A DNA stretch of 64,000 bases, taken from positions 216,186 through 280,185 of the forward strand of contig QKWP01000130.1 of the NCBI GenBank assembly GCA_003550325.1, read 5' to 3'. Below the pieces are notes generated by a model. It searched no databases, was not told where the DNA came from, and saw only the letters and a list, made by a program, of their open reading frames with translations. Source of the DNA: Gigaspora rosea. Taxonomy: Eukaryota; Glomeromycota; Glomeromycetes; Diversisporales; Gigasporaceae. Below are positions 1-10,058 of the stretch, piece after piece; within the stretch, counting starts at the first letter, position 1, and each line of letters begins with the position of its first letter. The translations under genes and the position numbers were made by a program.

Positions 1-155
1 GTATCTTGTTAGTGACAACAATTTTTGCATATTTATTTATTTATTTATTATAAGAAATTATTCATTATAATAATATTAAAATATCAAACTTATATAACGT
101 TTTTAAAATGAAGGTCTGACTATATAAAATTTAATAAAAACAGTTTATAAATATA

Positions 156-1058
156 TTATGGTGTTAGTTGTAATAGTAAATTAAAAAAAGTTATTTCATC
201 CCAAATAGCTGCAATACCTTGATTATTCTGAATATCATAACCTCGATAAACAGCATAAGCATAACCTAAATTTTCATCTCTATCATATTGAGATATAAAA
301 GGACCTCCACTTGAACCATCCCCCAGAGCTACATTACTTATGGTATAATAATCTGTCTTTTCTGTATTGCCTTGCCACTCGCAAAGATGTTCTCCATCTT
401 TAGGACAATCCTCTAAACCACCGTTCTTTGGATAACCAAATGCATTTGTTGGTTCATCATCTCCTATATCGAACCTATAACCAAGAGCTCCTGTATAATC
501 TTGTAGTTTCCCTCTAGCAAAATTAAACCTTACTAATGCATAATCTTTTGTTTCAAGATCTACCATATGAACAAATGGTATTGCAGTGGCTTCTATAGGA
601 ATAGCTCCTAACGGTCCATCATCTCCATTGTCATATCCAGGAGAAAACGATAAGAGATCTAGATCAATCGGTATCCCATCAATGTCAAAAAGGCAATGCG
701 CAGCAGTGAGCCCGATATTTCCATTTGCAGTATTTATTACACTAGCAGTGCAAATGTTATCCTCTACATGTATTTCTTCATTGTCGATTAAAAATAGCCC
801 AATAGGAAAATTATGTGTGTACATTTTGCTAGACACAGGTTCTACTACTTCATTTCTAGGATATATTTTATTTTCGTTTCTTGTTTTGTTTCCTTTGTTT
901 CTTTTGTGTTTATTCTTAAACCTTGATGTTTCTTTAATTTTCTCTAGTGTTCGAAAGGCAAGGGTGTTACTAACATTGTTTCTTTGAGAAATTATTGATG
1001 CATGACTAGGAATCATTATTAATGCAATTAATAAATAAAATGTAAATTTTTTATTCAT
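156..1058 (-). CDS. Secreted V8/trypsin-like serine protease
   Basis: A 300-residue single-exon protein of the chymotrypsin-like S1 fold, resembling glutamyl-endopeptidase (V8-like) enzymes. Residues 1-20 form a hydrophobic signal peptide ending SHA. Residues 21-75 are a basic, Lys/Arg/Asn-rich pro-segment that probably keeps the zymogen inactive. The catalytic triad is intact: His121 in LTAAHC, Asp172 in KDYALVRF, Ser250 in GDGSSGGPF. Cys103 and Cys122 are placed for the usual disulfide next to the catalytic His; Cys218 and Cys226 could form a second. The start at 1058 is the first Met before the signal peptide and the stop is a TAA at 156-158. It likely acts outside the cell or at the host interface. 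No intron or frame break is seen. Substrate preference cannot be read from the sequence. Confidence 0.9.
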   Translation of the reverse strand: MNKKFTFYLLIALIMIPSHASIISQRNNVSNTLAFRTLEKIKETSRFKNKHKRNKGNKTRNENKIYPRNEVVEPVSSKMYTHNFPIGLFLIDNEEIHVEDNICTASVINTANGNIGLTAAHCLFDIDGIPIDLDLLSFSPGYDNGDDGPLGAIPIEATAIPFVHMVDLETKDYALVRFNFARGKLQDYTGALGYRFDIGDDEPTNAFGYPKNGGLEDCPKDGEHLCEWQGNTEKTDYYTISNVALGDGSSGGPFISQYDRDENLGYAYAVYRGYDIQNNQGIAAIWDEITFFNLLLQLTP

Positions 1059-1481
1059 TTTTATTAAAGTAAATAAAAAAAAAGAAATCGTTAAAAAGCA
1101 AATAATGAAGATGGCAATTTTCGTTGCTTTTATTTATTTTAAAAATTAATAGATTATATTTTGTTTCTCCTTAAAAAAAATATGATTGTTATTACAAAGT
1201 AGATGATTTATTATATTGTAATCTGCATTAATCCATCGGAGCCCTTTCACTGACATTGGATCGTACAATCTCTAATCTGCAGCTGGTTATATTAGATTGT
1301 CGATAAATAAATGAATCAATAATTATTAATAATAATTAAAAGCAAAGGTTAAAACATGGAAATCCGAATCCGATAACTTCCGGGATCTACGTTACACGAG
1401 TATTATATAGTATCACAAATTAAAATTTGTGACATTAGAGAATCGAATTTCCCTATGTACTGTATGTACGTATGTACGTAC
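1059..1481. other. AT-rich intergenic spacer
   Basis: No coding signal. It holds the presumed promoter of the leftward protease gene, with no recognisable element beyond A/T runs, and a short TGTACGTA-rich stretch at 1456-1480 before the next repeat. Confidence 0.5.
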
Positions 1482-1715
1482 GCATCCACTTATTTGCGCG
1501 GGTAATACAAACTCCTAGAGTGCAAATTGTGACTATTCCGGATTATCCCGACGAAGAATCCGAACACGCGTAAAAGAAGAAAAAAGCGAAAATATGCAAA
1601 AACTAATGTTTAAATCGATTTTGATGCACTGATTAAAAATGATGAGAATGGAATTTTACATATAATAAGCATCATTCTAACCCTATAGCCTCTAACGTTA
1701 AGGCCCTAACCCTAA
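1482..1715 (+). mobile_element. Truncated MITE, family with TIR ACTTATTTGCGCGGGTAATA
   Basis: A diverged partner of the complete element at 8368-8682, in opposite orientation. It begins with the same terminal repeat (ACTTATTTGCGCGGGTAATA at 1488-1507) and shares the body, including the AACGTTAAGGCCCTAACCCTAA stretch at its right side. Its far end is missing: the GGTGCACC element starts exactly at 1716, suggesting that insertion plus deletion removed the remainder. Confidence 0.75.
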
Positions 1716-2958
1716 GGTTGCTGGTGCAGGATGCTTGGTGCACCAATGGTGCACTAAGTTGGGTGGTGCACCTGGTGCACCAGACACTAGCATGGTGCAT
1801 GGTGGCGAGCCAATCATATTTGACTTTAGTAATTGGTAATATAACACAAATCATATATAAAAATTACTATAGGAGGAATGTGGAGTGCATACATATAACC
1901 TTTTATTTGTACTAAGTTAACAACTTGATTGATTAATTGAAAGTTGTAGAGCTCATCAAGATGCATCTAATGGTAGTTAGATCATTCAAATCAACCTAGT
2001 AGATGATGAGATATATTATTAAAAATAAGTGGCTAACTATATAAAATCTCTATATAAACATTGTTTATATAGAGATTTTACTTAGTTGGCCAATCATTGT
2101 TTAACAATAACTCACTACCCACTGGGCCACTATTAGATGTGCCTCAATGAGTTTTACAGCTTTTAATTAATTGAAACAAGTTGTTAATTTAGTACAAAAA
2201 AAGTTATATATATATGTATGCTATATTCTGCCTATATTACTACAAAAAAAACCAAAATAAAGTTATTAATTTTCTTTTAGTTTGAGCATGCAATTATTTT
2301 AAGATATGTTTTTTAGCTTTCAATCATATATATTGATCTAATTGTGAGTTAACAACCATTTATTAGACAAAATATTAGGGATTCAGAATTAAGGTTCAGG
2401 TGTCTGATTTTAATTAAATTACTAATGTATTTATTTTTAAATCAATGATTCTTAAATCTTATTTATTTTGATTTTTAAGCTTATATAATAACAATAATAA
2501 TTAATACTTTATGATTGTAAATTTTTATTTGAAATTTGATTTTTTTCATTTATATATTTTAAAATATCTTAAATTTTGACAATTACATATTAAAGACATA
2601 CTATAAATAGTTTTTTAGAAGTAATAATAGAATTTTATTTAAGAATTTTTTAAAAATTTAAGCAATAACTTTGTCTTTATTAATTTATTACAAAGTATCA
2701 TTGTAACAATACAAAGATAATATTAATTTTTATAAAGTTTAGAGGTTTTATATATAAATAATTAATAAAATAATTAAAAATAATTAAATATTAATTTAAA
2801 ATTTTAATTATTAAAATTTGCTATTATTTATAATAAAAAAATTTAATTTTTAATATTAATATTTTTTAATATGGTGCACCACTAGGTGCACCTATGCACC
2901 AAAAAACTTAATGGTGCACCAATGGTGCACCACTAAATTTATATGTGCACCAGCAACC
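1716..2958. mobile_element. GGTGCACC-rich TIR element (non-autonomous)
   Basis: Ends are inverted: GGTTGCTGGTGCA at 1716 and its complement at 2946-2958. Both ends carry clustered GGTGCACC palindromes (about 1731-1805 and 2872-2950), which look like subterminal transposase-binding repeats. CTAA lies directly outside both ends (1712-1715 and 2959-2962), a possible 4-bp target duplication, though the flank is itself telomere-like. The interior is AT-rich, non-coding, and includes a foldback at 1887-2221. Confidence 0.6.
1887..2221. mobile_element. Foldback (long palindrome) element
   Basis: Two arms of about 165 bp are imperfect inverted copies. The outer ends pair GCATACATATA with its complement; the centre pairs AAAATCTCTATATAAACA (2041-2060) with TGTTTATATAGAGATTTT (2062-2080) almost without loop. 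No coding capacity. Nested inside the GGTGCACC element. Confidence 0.75.
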
Positions 2959-2962
2959 CTAA

Positions 2963-3119
2963 CTATGAGTTGTTTCCACTTTAGATGTCCCCTATTTATA
3001 GTAATTTTGCTTATTTTTGAGGTTTTTTGCAGATCTTTTTATTTGGGAGTTATAAAAAAAATTTATATAAAAATATAATAAAAATTATAAATGTAAACAA
3101 AAAACAAAAGATAAATATT
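2963..3119. other. AT-rich spacer
   Basis: Nothing recognisable apart from A/T runs; no open frame of note. Confidence 0.4.
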
Positions 3120-3960
3120 TGTTACACACAGATTAAATATGTTTGTACATGTCAATACACAGAAATTATAATTGTTAAGAGTAAAAAAACAACCAAATAA
3201 ATATTTATTTACTTACAGAATAAATGTTTTTCTGCATATCAATATGATCATTAAGGGTCTTAATGATCATCACATTAGTGCACAGAATTATAATTGCCAA
3301 GTATCTTAACAATTATCACATTAGAACATAGAATTATGATTATTAAAGATCTTAATGAATGTGACAATTGTAATATTATGTACAAAACTTATAATCATTA
3401 AGAACCTTAACAATTGTGATAATCATAATATTAATGCACTGAAATTATAATTATTAACGAATCTTAATAATTGTGATGATCATTATATTATGTACAAAAA
3501 TTGTAATCATTAAGGTATTTTAATGATTGTGATAATTATAGCATAAGAGTACTGAAATTATAATTATTAAGAGTCTTATGTTAGTGCATAAAAATTATGA
3601 TAGTTAAGAATCTTAATGATTGTGCACATTAGTATACAGAAATTGTAATTATTAAAAAATCTTAATAATTGTGATATTTGTGATATCAGCGCACTAAAAT
3701 TATGATCATTAAGAATCTTAATAATTGTGCACATTAGTGCACAAAAATTATGAAAATTAGAATCTTAATGATTGTGCATAAAATTGTAATCATTAAGGAG
3801 TCTTAATAATTATAATAATCATAATGTTAGTGCACTAGAAATATAATTGTCATGAATCTTAATAATTGTGTATGTCAGTGCACAAAAATTATAATTGTTA
3901 ATAATCCTAATGATTGTGCATGTTGGTGCACAAAAATTATACATTCAACTCTCTCTATAC
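3120..3960 (+). repeat. Diverged minisatellite, about 55-60 bp unit
   Basis: Roughly fourteen imperfect units, each built around AATTATAATCATTAAG, then CTTAATGATTGTG, then CATTAGTGCACA. The two halves are complementary, so each unit can fold into a hairpin. Units differ by substitutions and small indels, so the array is old. Non-coding in all frames. Confidence 0.75.
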
Positions 3961-6480
3961 CAAACTATCCGTTCTTATATGTAAAATTGGTCAAAAAGTT
4001 TAATTCTTAAAAAGTTACCATGATGCTAATCCGAACTTTATAATAAAATTTACCAGTGTTTCGATCCTATTCTTTAAGGGCAATCCAGATTAAATTCGGA
4101 TCCTACTTTATGTACCCGGATGATAATCCGAATTTGGATAAATCCGAATTCAATTATTGAATCCGGATTCTATATAAGCACAAAGTGCCACCACTTTACT
4201 CATTACATTTATTTGGCTACAAATGCTAATATGAAGCTGTTATATCTGGAATATACAACATTTAAATAGTTTATTTCAAATATCTGACAAAATGAAATGC
4301 CAATTTCGAATTTAATAAATTAACCAGACAAATGCAGTGAGATTTGCGAAATATAATTAATTATTGCGTATCAAAATTTTAAGATAGAATTTGGTGTAGG
4401 AAGTCCTATAGAAAATTAATGTAAGGTTTTTTTTTAGTTGTTACTAGTGATTTGGCCCGGGTAGGTGTCACCCGAATATCTGATAATTATCCGGATAAAT
4501 GCTATCCGGATTGGAACTCTAGATTGCTTAATCAGGAAAAATCATTTAAAGATCTGTCTTATTAGAATTTTATATGATACCACACATAGATTTGATTTTC
4601 ATAGTGTATCGAACACCCCAATGCAGTATGGTTTTGAGCTAACTCGTATTGGAATTAACAGGTGTGGTTTCGATCACAATTTATTGTAGAATTTTGTTAT
4701 AAAACTTACCGATTATTGTGGTGATTTATTGTAAAAAAATTTTCCGTACGGATGACCAGAGTATAGTTATGTACCGGTATAGTATCGATTTTCGCAAATC
4801 TATACCATACTGATCAGCTATAATTTCGGTATTAAGTTAATCAGAAGGGGTATAAAATACCTGGATTCCATTCATTCCATGCTGTAACCTCAATATTTGG
4901 TTGAATCATGATTTACCGTAAAAAATTTGTTACATTTCGACACACAATACTGTCGTGATTAAACAATTGTTAATGAATTTGAATTGTGATAATTATGATG
5001 TCATCGCTATATTAGTCTTAACATTTTGATCACGGGCTGTATAACCAATCAAAAAGCGTTGAGGCATAATAACTTGATTATTTACTTTATTGCTATATTA
5101 GTTTTAGCATACTGATGGATATAACCATGGTTTTATTTGGTGAATTCTGCGGCATCTGCATTTTGCAGAAAATCATCGTCCCTGGTTCACCCTAACCTAC
5201 CTAGTTTAGTGAATTTGTATTCCTAAATTATGATAATTATAGCCATCTTTCATGTATTACATCTCTTTTGCTGTATCAAAATGAAAAATTTTGAAGGTAT
5301 TAGCTATCTACTATTTGAAAATTTTGCCACACTAAAAATTTATAAATTTAAATTTAGACACTCGTTATGGCGATTTCTATCAATTAAATGTCGTTTACTT
5401 TTCCTTTCGTTGAAGACTTCTAATATTTAATTTAAGTGCTCACGAGTCGTGAAGCTATATTTTCGAAAAAATTGAAGAAAAAATTGTAAAATAAGCAGTA
5501 ATAAAGGTGATCCAAGTATAATGAATAAAAACAAAAAAAAAATCGATTCAAGTATATTGAATAAAACAAAAAAGATCGACTCAATTATAATGAAATAAAA
5601 AAAAAATATAAACCGATTTATCCAAGCATAAATAAAAAATTAAATAAAGCATACAGAATTACTTAAATTTATTATCATCATTAATAAATACGTATTTATC
5701 ATTAAATTGATAGGCTGGATCTCAATTTTTAATTAGCATAAAATTAGCATAAAATAATTTAGCTCGTCAAATGAGTTCATTATTGAAATGAAAAAAAAGA
5801 TGAACGAGACCATATATTTTTTTATAATTGAATTGTGCTAATTGGCTAAAATTTAATAATTTAGTTAGGGTAACTTCAATTAGTAATAGCACTTTTGCAC
5901 GATCTCGATCATTAGTTCAAGTACAGTATAAAAAAAAAAAATTTGTATCATTAAGATAAAAGAGCTAATCCAATCGTATAATATTTTATATTATACACAG
6001 AATAGACATTTTTCAAAAATGGGCATCAATCAACTATTTGTGTTATCACTAAAATTTTCAAATTGAAGCGGAAATACAATCATGGTCATCATATGCAAAG
6101 ATCAAGTCTGATGGATCAATTTTAAAACTTACTTTACAAACATCTGTCAAAATTGAACTTGCTAAAAATAAGCAATTTAACGAAGATGATAATGTACAAA
6201 CTTTTGCAAATATAAGTAATTTATTAGCATTTTATTACTATAGTTTAATTTTATAAATATATTTGTTAATTATTTTGCTAATAAAATGCTAATATTAGCA
6301 ATACATTATCAATATTTTAGTAATAATAAAGGCCTAAACATTACCATTATTTAGCCAAGTTCTGATAATGAAATAATCTTGTAATAAATTATTAAATTTG
6401 CTAATATAGTACTAATAATGTCTATATATTGCTTATTATTGGCAAATAATTCATATCTCGAAATTGTCGGATTTTTGTAA
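3961..6480. other. Gene-poor AT-rich stretch
   Basis: No supported gene. At 4060-4520 the motifs ATCCGGAT and ATCCGAAT recur in both orientations, suggesting a worn-down element. At 5500-5640 an imperfect unit of about 50 bp built on ATCGACTCAAGTATA and GAATAAAA is repeated three to four times. Small open frames at 4465 and 5230 show no domain and are probably chance. Confidence 0.4.
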
Positions 6481-6502
6481 AGTATTCCACCAAATATAAG
6501 TG

Positions 6503-7790
6503 TTATTTATCTTTTATGTCACAAGGCACATGATAAATACCATCATCTTGATAAGATCCATGAATGAAGTTATAAAAGCCCAGAGTTTCTGATGTCAATA
6601 TCGTGGAAGATCCAGTATCAAACATAGCCTTTCTTTGTGTGATATTATCAAATTTACTAAGTTTATTACCATTAATAGAAACATCATCAAACACCTCAGT
6701 CATCCAATATTTATATGAACCGTTTAAGGTAGTTTATTGTAATAATTAAGGTTCCCTGTGAATTTAGTTGTGTCAATATCACCAAGAGTTAATGTTCCTC
6801 CATCACCCTTATCATTTGTTTGTTGAAAATAAAAACTAAAATAAGGATTTTAACAGTTTTTTGTTTAACCATGTTTGAAAATGGAGTTGTAGCATTTTCA
6901 ACACTAAGAGCGTCAAAAGCCATGCCAACAAATTCTGCTTCATGCAAGGATCCAGTTTCGTTAATCGTAAGACCGAATATTTGGTCAGCAGATTTTATAT
7001 TGCTACTAAAAGATTATCTTTCGCGGTAAAGGCACTGAGTTCAGTATCACCGTATGACATATTGAAAGAATTACCAATGTACTTAAATGTTTCTGATAAA
7101 CTTTCGTTGAATTTGTGTGGTTAACGCAAGAAGTACAATTCGAGTAAGGGACGGGACCTACAGATATAAGAGGTTTTCTGGTTAAGAAAATATAATTATT
7201 TTTTTTTTAAAAAATTTACTAACCCAAAAATCAGAACTTCTTGTATCGAATATTACATTAAACGATTGACCGCCTATAGTAATTGATCCATAGTGTCCTG
7301 TAACGTTTGATTTTGTAATATTAACGTTTCCAATTCCAGATCTTTTTCTAATAGACACGAGATTATTGTGAGCATCTTGATCAGGACCCTATATTCAGTG
7401 TTGTACATTGGACAAATTGGACGTAAAAATACACCTTAAATCAGACTTTAATCCAATAATTAACTACATATTATTGAATATTTTTTTGGACTCAATTAAA
7501 TTTTTAATATAACCACTTTTATAAATCAAATCCAATCATTAATTAAGCATTGGACATTGTAAATTTTCAATGTCCAAGTCAATTTATTGGACATGACATC
7601 ACTGCCTATATTCTTTGGATTAAAGGTTCATATTTAAGCATAATGTAATTTTTATAGAATTGAATATCCTTTTTGAATGTTTAAGAACAATTTTGGTAAG
7701 AGGAATAGAATTTGATTTTGAAGTGACAGGAATAGAATATACGATAGAGATGACAAATAAAAACCAAAGGATAAAATTATAAAACTTCAT
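6503..7790 (-). pseudogene. Pepsin-family aspartic protease pseudogene
   Basis: A broken A1-family secreted aspartic protease. Exon 1 starts at 7790 with a clear signal peptide (MKFYNFILWFLFVISIVYSI). The N-lobe follows from about 7387, with GHYGSITIGGQSF then the first active-site motif read as FDTRSSDFWV: the invariant Gly of DTG is Arg. A 62-nt intron fits at 7158-7219 (GTAAAT to CTGTAG, phase 1). Downstream the family sequence continues (SCVNHT, SFNMSYGDTE, IKSADQIFGLTINETG, GDGGTLTLGDIDTTKFTG) but only by changing frame at least three times, consistent with single-base losses. The second active-site motif is intact (AMFDTGSST), and a stop at 6503 removes the C-terminal part. A 209-bp MITE lies between signal peptide and N-lobe. 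Not functional. Confidence 0.85.
7396..7604. mobile_element. hAT-type MITE, 8-bp TSD CCTATATT
   Basis: Starts CAGTG and ends CACTG, flanked by perfect 8-bp duplications CCTATATT (7388-7395 and 7605-7612). Eight-base duplications and CAGTG ends are the hAT hallmark. Subterminal ATTGGAC / GTCCAAT motifs recur. In the host gene the target lies at the AATATAG acceptor-like sequence just before the N-lobe exon. Confidence 0.9.
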
Positions 7791-8016
7791 TTTATAAGAA
7801 TTATATCAAATGAAGAATTTCAAGAAATAAAAATAAGTATATTCAAAATACAAGTTGGAATATATGTATTAATACAGTAAATTTATATTGTCGGAGGCAA
7901 GCCGTTATCCTGCAAAGCCAGTGAATGCGTGAATTCGGTTCAAAATTTCTGTTCAAAAATAATAATAAATACTAAATATTTGTGCTTAGCCAAAACCATA
8001 AAAGCTAAGCCACCCA
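7791..8016. other. Spacer
   Basis: Upstream region of the protease pseudogene; no other feature seen. Confidence 0.4.
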
Positions 8017-8367
8017 CCCAACTCTAGGGTTGTTAATGGAGTGCTCCAGAGTGGTGTGGGGCATACTCTACCAGAGTAATGCCCAAAACCACACCACACT
8101 AGAGTACACCACCCCAGAGCAAACTCTATAATTAACACCGAAGTATTAATCTATTACAAGCCAAATATATAAGTCGGAGCATACTCTGAAGTATAACCCA
8201 AAGTATGATCCAGTGTATAATCCGGAGTAAATCTAAATTTTAAATGTACAAATCCAATTAAACTGCTTGGTTTGTAATTAAAAAAAATTCGTATTTATTT
8301 TGTGCAGTTTTAATTGATTACAAAAACATTGCATTAGCGATAAAAGATAGACATACGTACTGGACAT

Positions 8368-8682
8368 GCATTTTACTTATTTGCGCGGGTAATACAAGCC
8401 CCGATTTTGTAAATAAACTAAGTTCGTGAGATAAAAATTTAGGGTTAGGGCCTTAACGTTAGAGTAGAATGATGCTTACTGTATGTAAAATTTCATTCCG
8501 TCATTTTTAATTAGTGCACCAAGATCGATTTAAACATTGGTTTTTGCATATTTTCGCCTTTTTCTTCTTTTATGCGTGTTTGGATTCTTCGTCGGGCCGA
8601 TCCGGAATAGTCAAAATTTGCTCTCTTCGATTGGCTATTTCCTCTGCAGGAGTTTGTAATACCCGCGCAAATAAGTGAATGC
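8368..8682 (-). mobile_element. MITE, TIR ACTTATTTGCGCGGGTAATA, full copy
   Basis: TIRs of about 28 bp: ACTTATTTGCGCGGGTAATA at 8375-8394 and its complement at 8656-8675, with GCAT-type outer bases. The middle contains TTAGGGTTAGGGCC (8447-8460). It is the inverted, complete relative of the truncated copy at 1482-1715. Confidence 0.8.
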
Positions 8683-9200
8683 ACTGGACATGTACTATAA
8701 GTATTACACGAAAAATTTATAATATCAGATATGATACCATATATAATTTTGATTTACTTAGTCGACAGCCAACCCCAAGGAATATGCCGGTCATGGTTGC
8801 GCAGATTAAGATACCAGCTGAAACCAGTATTTCAGTTTTGGCCGAATCGGGAAACAGATGAGTATAATTTTAATCATTTGCCTGTTTAGGGAACTCTATG
8901 AATAACGCAATGTACTAACGAGTATTCTAATTGAAGGCAATGATAATATCGCACAAATACAAAAGCTCCTACCCATGCAGATAAACGACCCCCAATGAAT
9001 TATACCAGGTCTATATAGTATGGGGTAAATTTTTAGTAAAATGTAAAAGGCCCATAGGAATAAGATCCATGTATACAAAATAGAGAATAAATACATATTA
9101 AAAGACCCTGTGTTTAAGTAATAAGAACGCATGCGCATCAAAAATAAAAAGAAAAAAAATTAAAAATAGAAATAGATGAATAAATAAAAATTAAATATAA

Positions 9201-9337
9201 ATAAATAAACAGAACTCGAGATTCGAGTTTTGTAATAGTTAAAAATAAATTGCTTAATTATTTTTAATTTTATTTTTATTATATTTAATTTTATTATTAT
9301 TATTACAAAACTCGAATCTCGAGTTCTGTTTATTTAT
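9201..9337. mobile_element. Perfect 37-bp inverted repeat (foldback)
   Basis: Arms 9201-9237 and 9301-9337 are exact complements (core CAGAACTCGAGATTCGAG), separated by 63 bp of AT-rich sequence. Exact arms imply a young or actively corrected palindrome inside the old hAT element. Confidence 0.8.
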
Positions 9338-9429
9338 TCTATTTAATTTTTAATTATTCAGGTTATATTATAAATAGTAATTTTGGTGAAAAATAAAACC
9401 GGTTCTAGTGCTTTAATTTAGATAGTCTT

Positions 9430-9592
9430 ATAGCATCTTATTCAAATAATTGTTATTATTCGAATAAGATTTGTTTATTCATATTATTCGCTGAATAATT
9501 ATTTGGCAAAGTTTAAAATGCTATTCGAATCTTCGCTGAATACGAATATTATTCGAATAATGAATACGAATAATGAATACGAATAAGAGGCT
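9430..9592. repeat. ATTCGAATAA-rich cluster
   Basis: Dense repeats of ATTCGAATAA and ATACGAATAATGA on both strands, ending in a short tandem of GAATACGAATAAT. Probably subterminal repeats of another small TIR element; its exact ends are not clear. Confidence 0.5.
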
Positions 9593-9601
9593 TTAATCGT
9601 A

Positions 9602-9678
9602 ATTGCTTAAGCCGGCCAATTTATCATGAATCTGAGTGGCAAACTCAGATTTATGATAAATTGGCTGGCTTTAGCAAT
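9602..9678. repeat. Hairpin of about 36-bp arms
   Basis: ATTGCTTAAGCCGGCCAATT at 9602 is the near complement of AATTGGCTGGCTTTAGCAAT ending at 9678, with four loop bases. Likely a tiny foldback MITE. Confidence 0.7.
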
Positions 9679-10058
9679 CGTGATCGCCATTTAATCATTA
9701 ACTTCATGTACATCAATTTTTTTCGACTAATATAAAGTCATTTGTATTAATATTACGATTTGATTAGCTAAAAAAATTTGATGTATAAAGTTACATGAAA
9801 CTGATTAAATAGATCAATTTTTTTGTGCAATAAAGTTGTATTTTTTTAACATTTAACAGTGCTTTTTTTTTATTATTAGTAAATCGACAAGTAATATTTA
9901 CGGCAAGCAATACTAAATTCAATGTATGGTTTATTAGATTTATTTCACTATACAAATTTAATAATCTGCTATATATAAGCTATTTATAATTCTAAAAATA
10001 ATCTATACTACTACAAAGCCATGAAATAGATAACCATACAATTTAAAGGTTGCTACAA

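Noticed and set aside
586-987. 133-codon plus-strand open frame
   Set aside because: Antisense to the serine protease, which has an intact catalytic triad.
1690-1715. Telomere or chromosome end
   Set aside because: Only two CCCTAA units inside a repeat with sequence on both sides; the same tract recurs in many elements.
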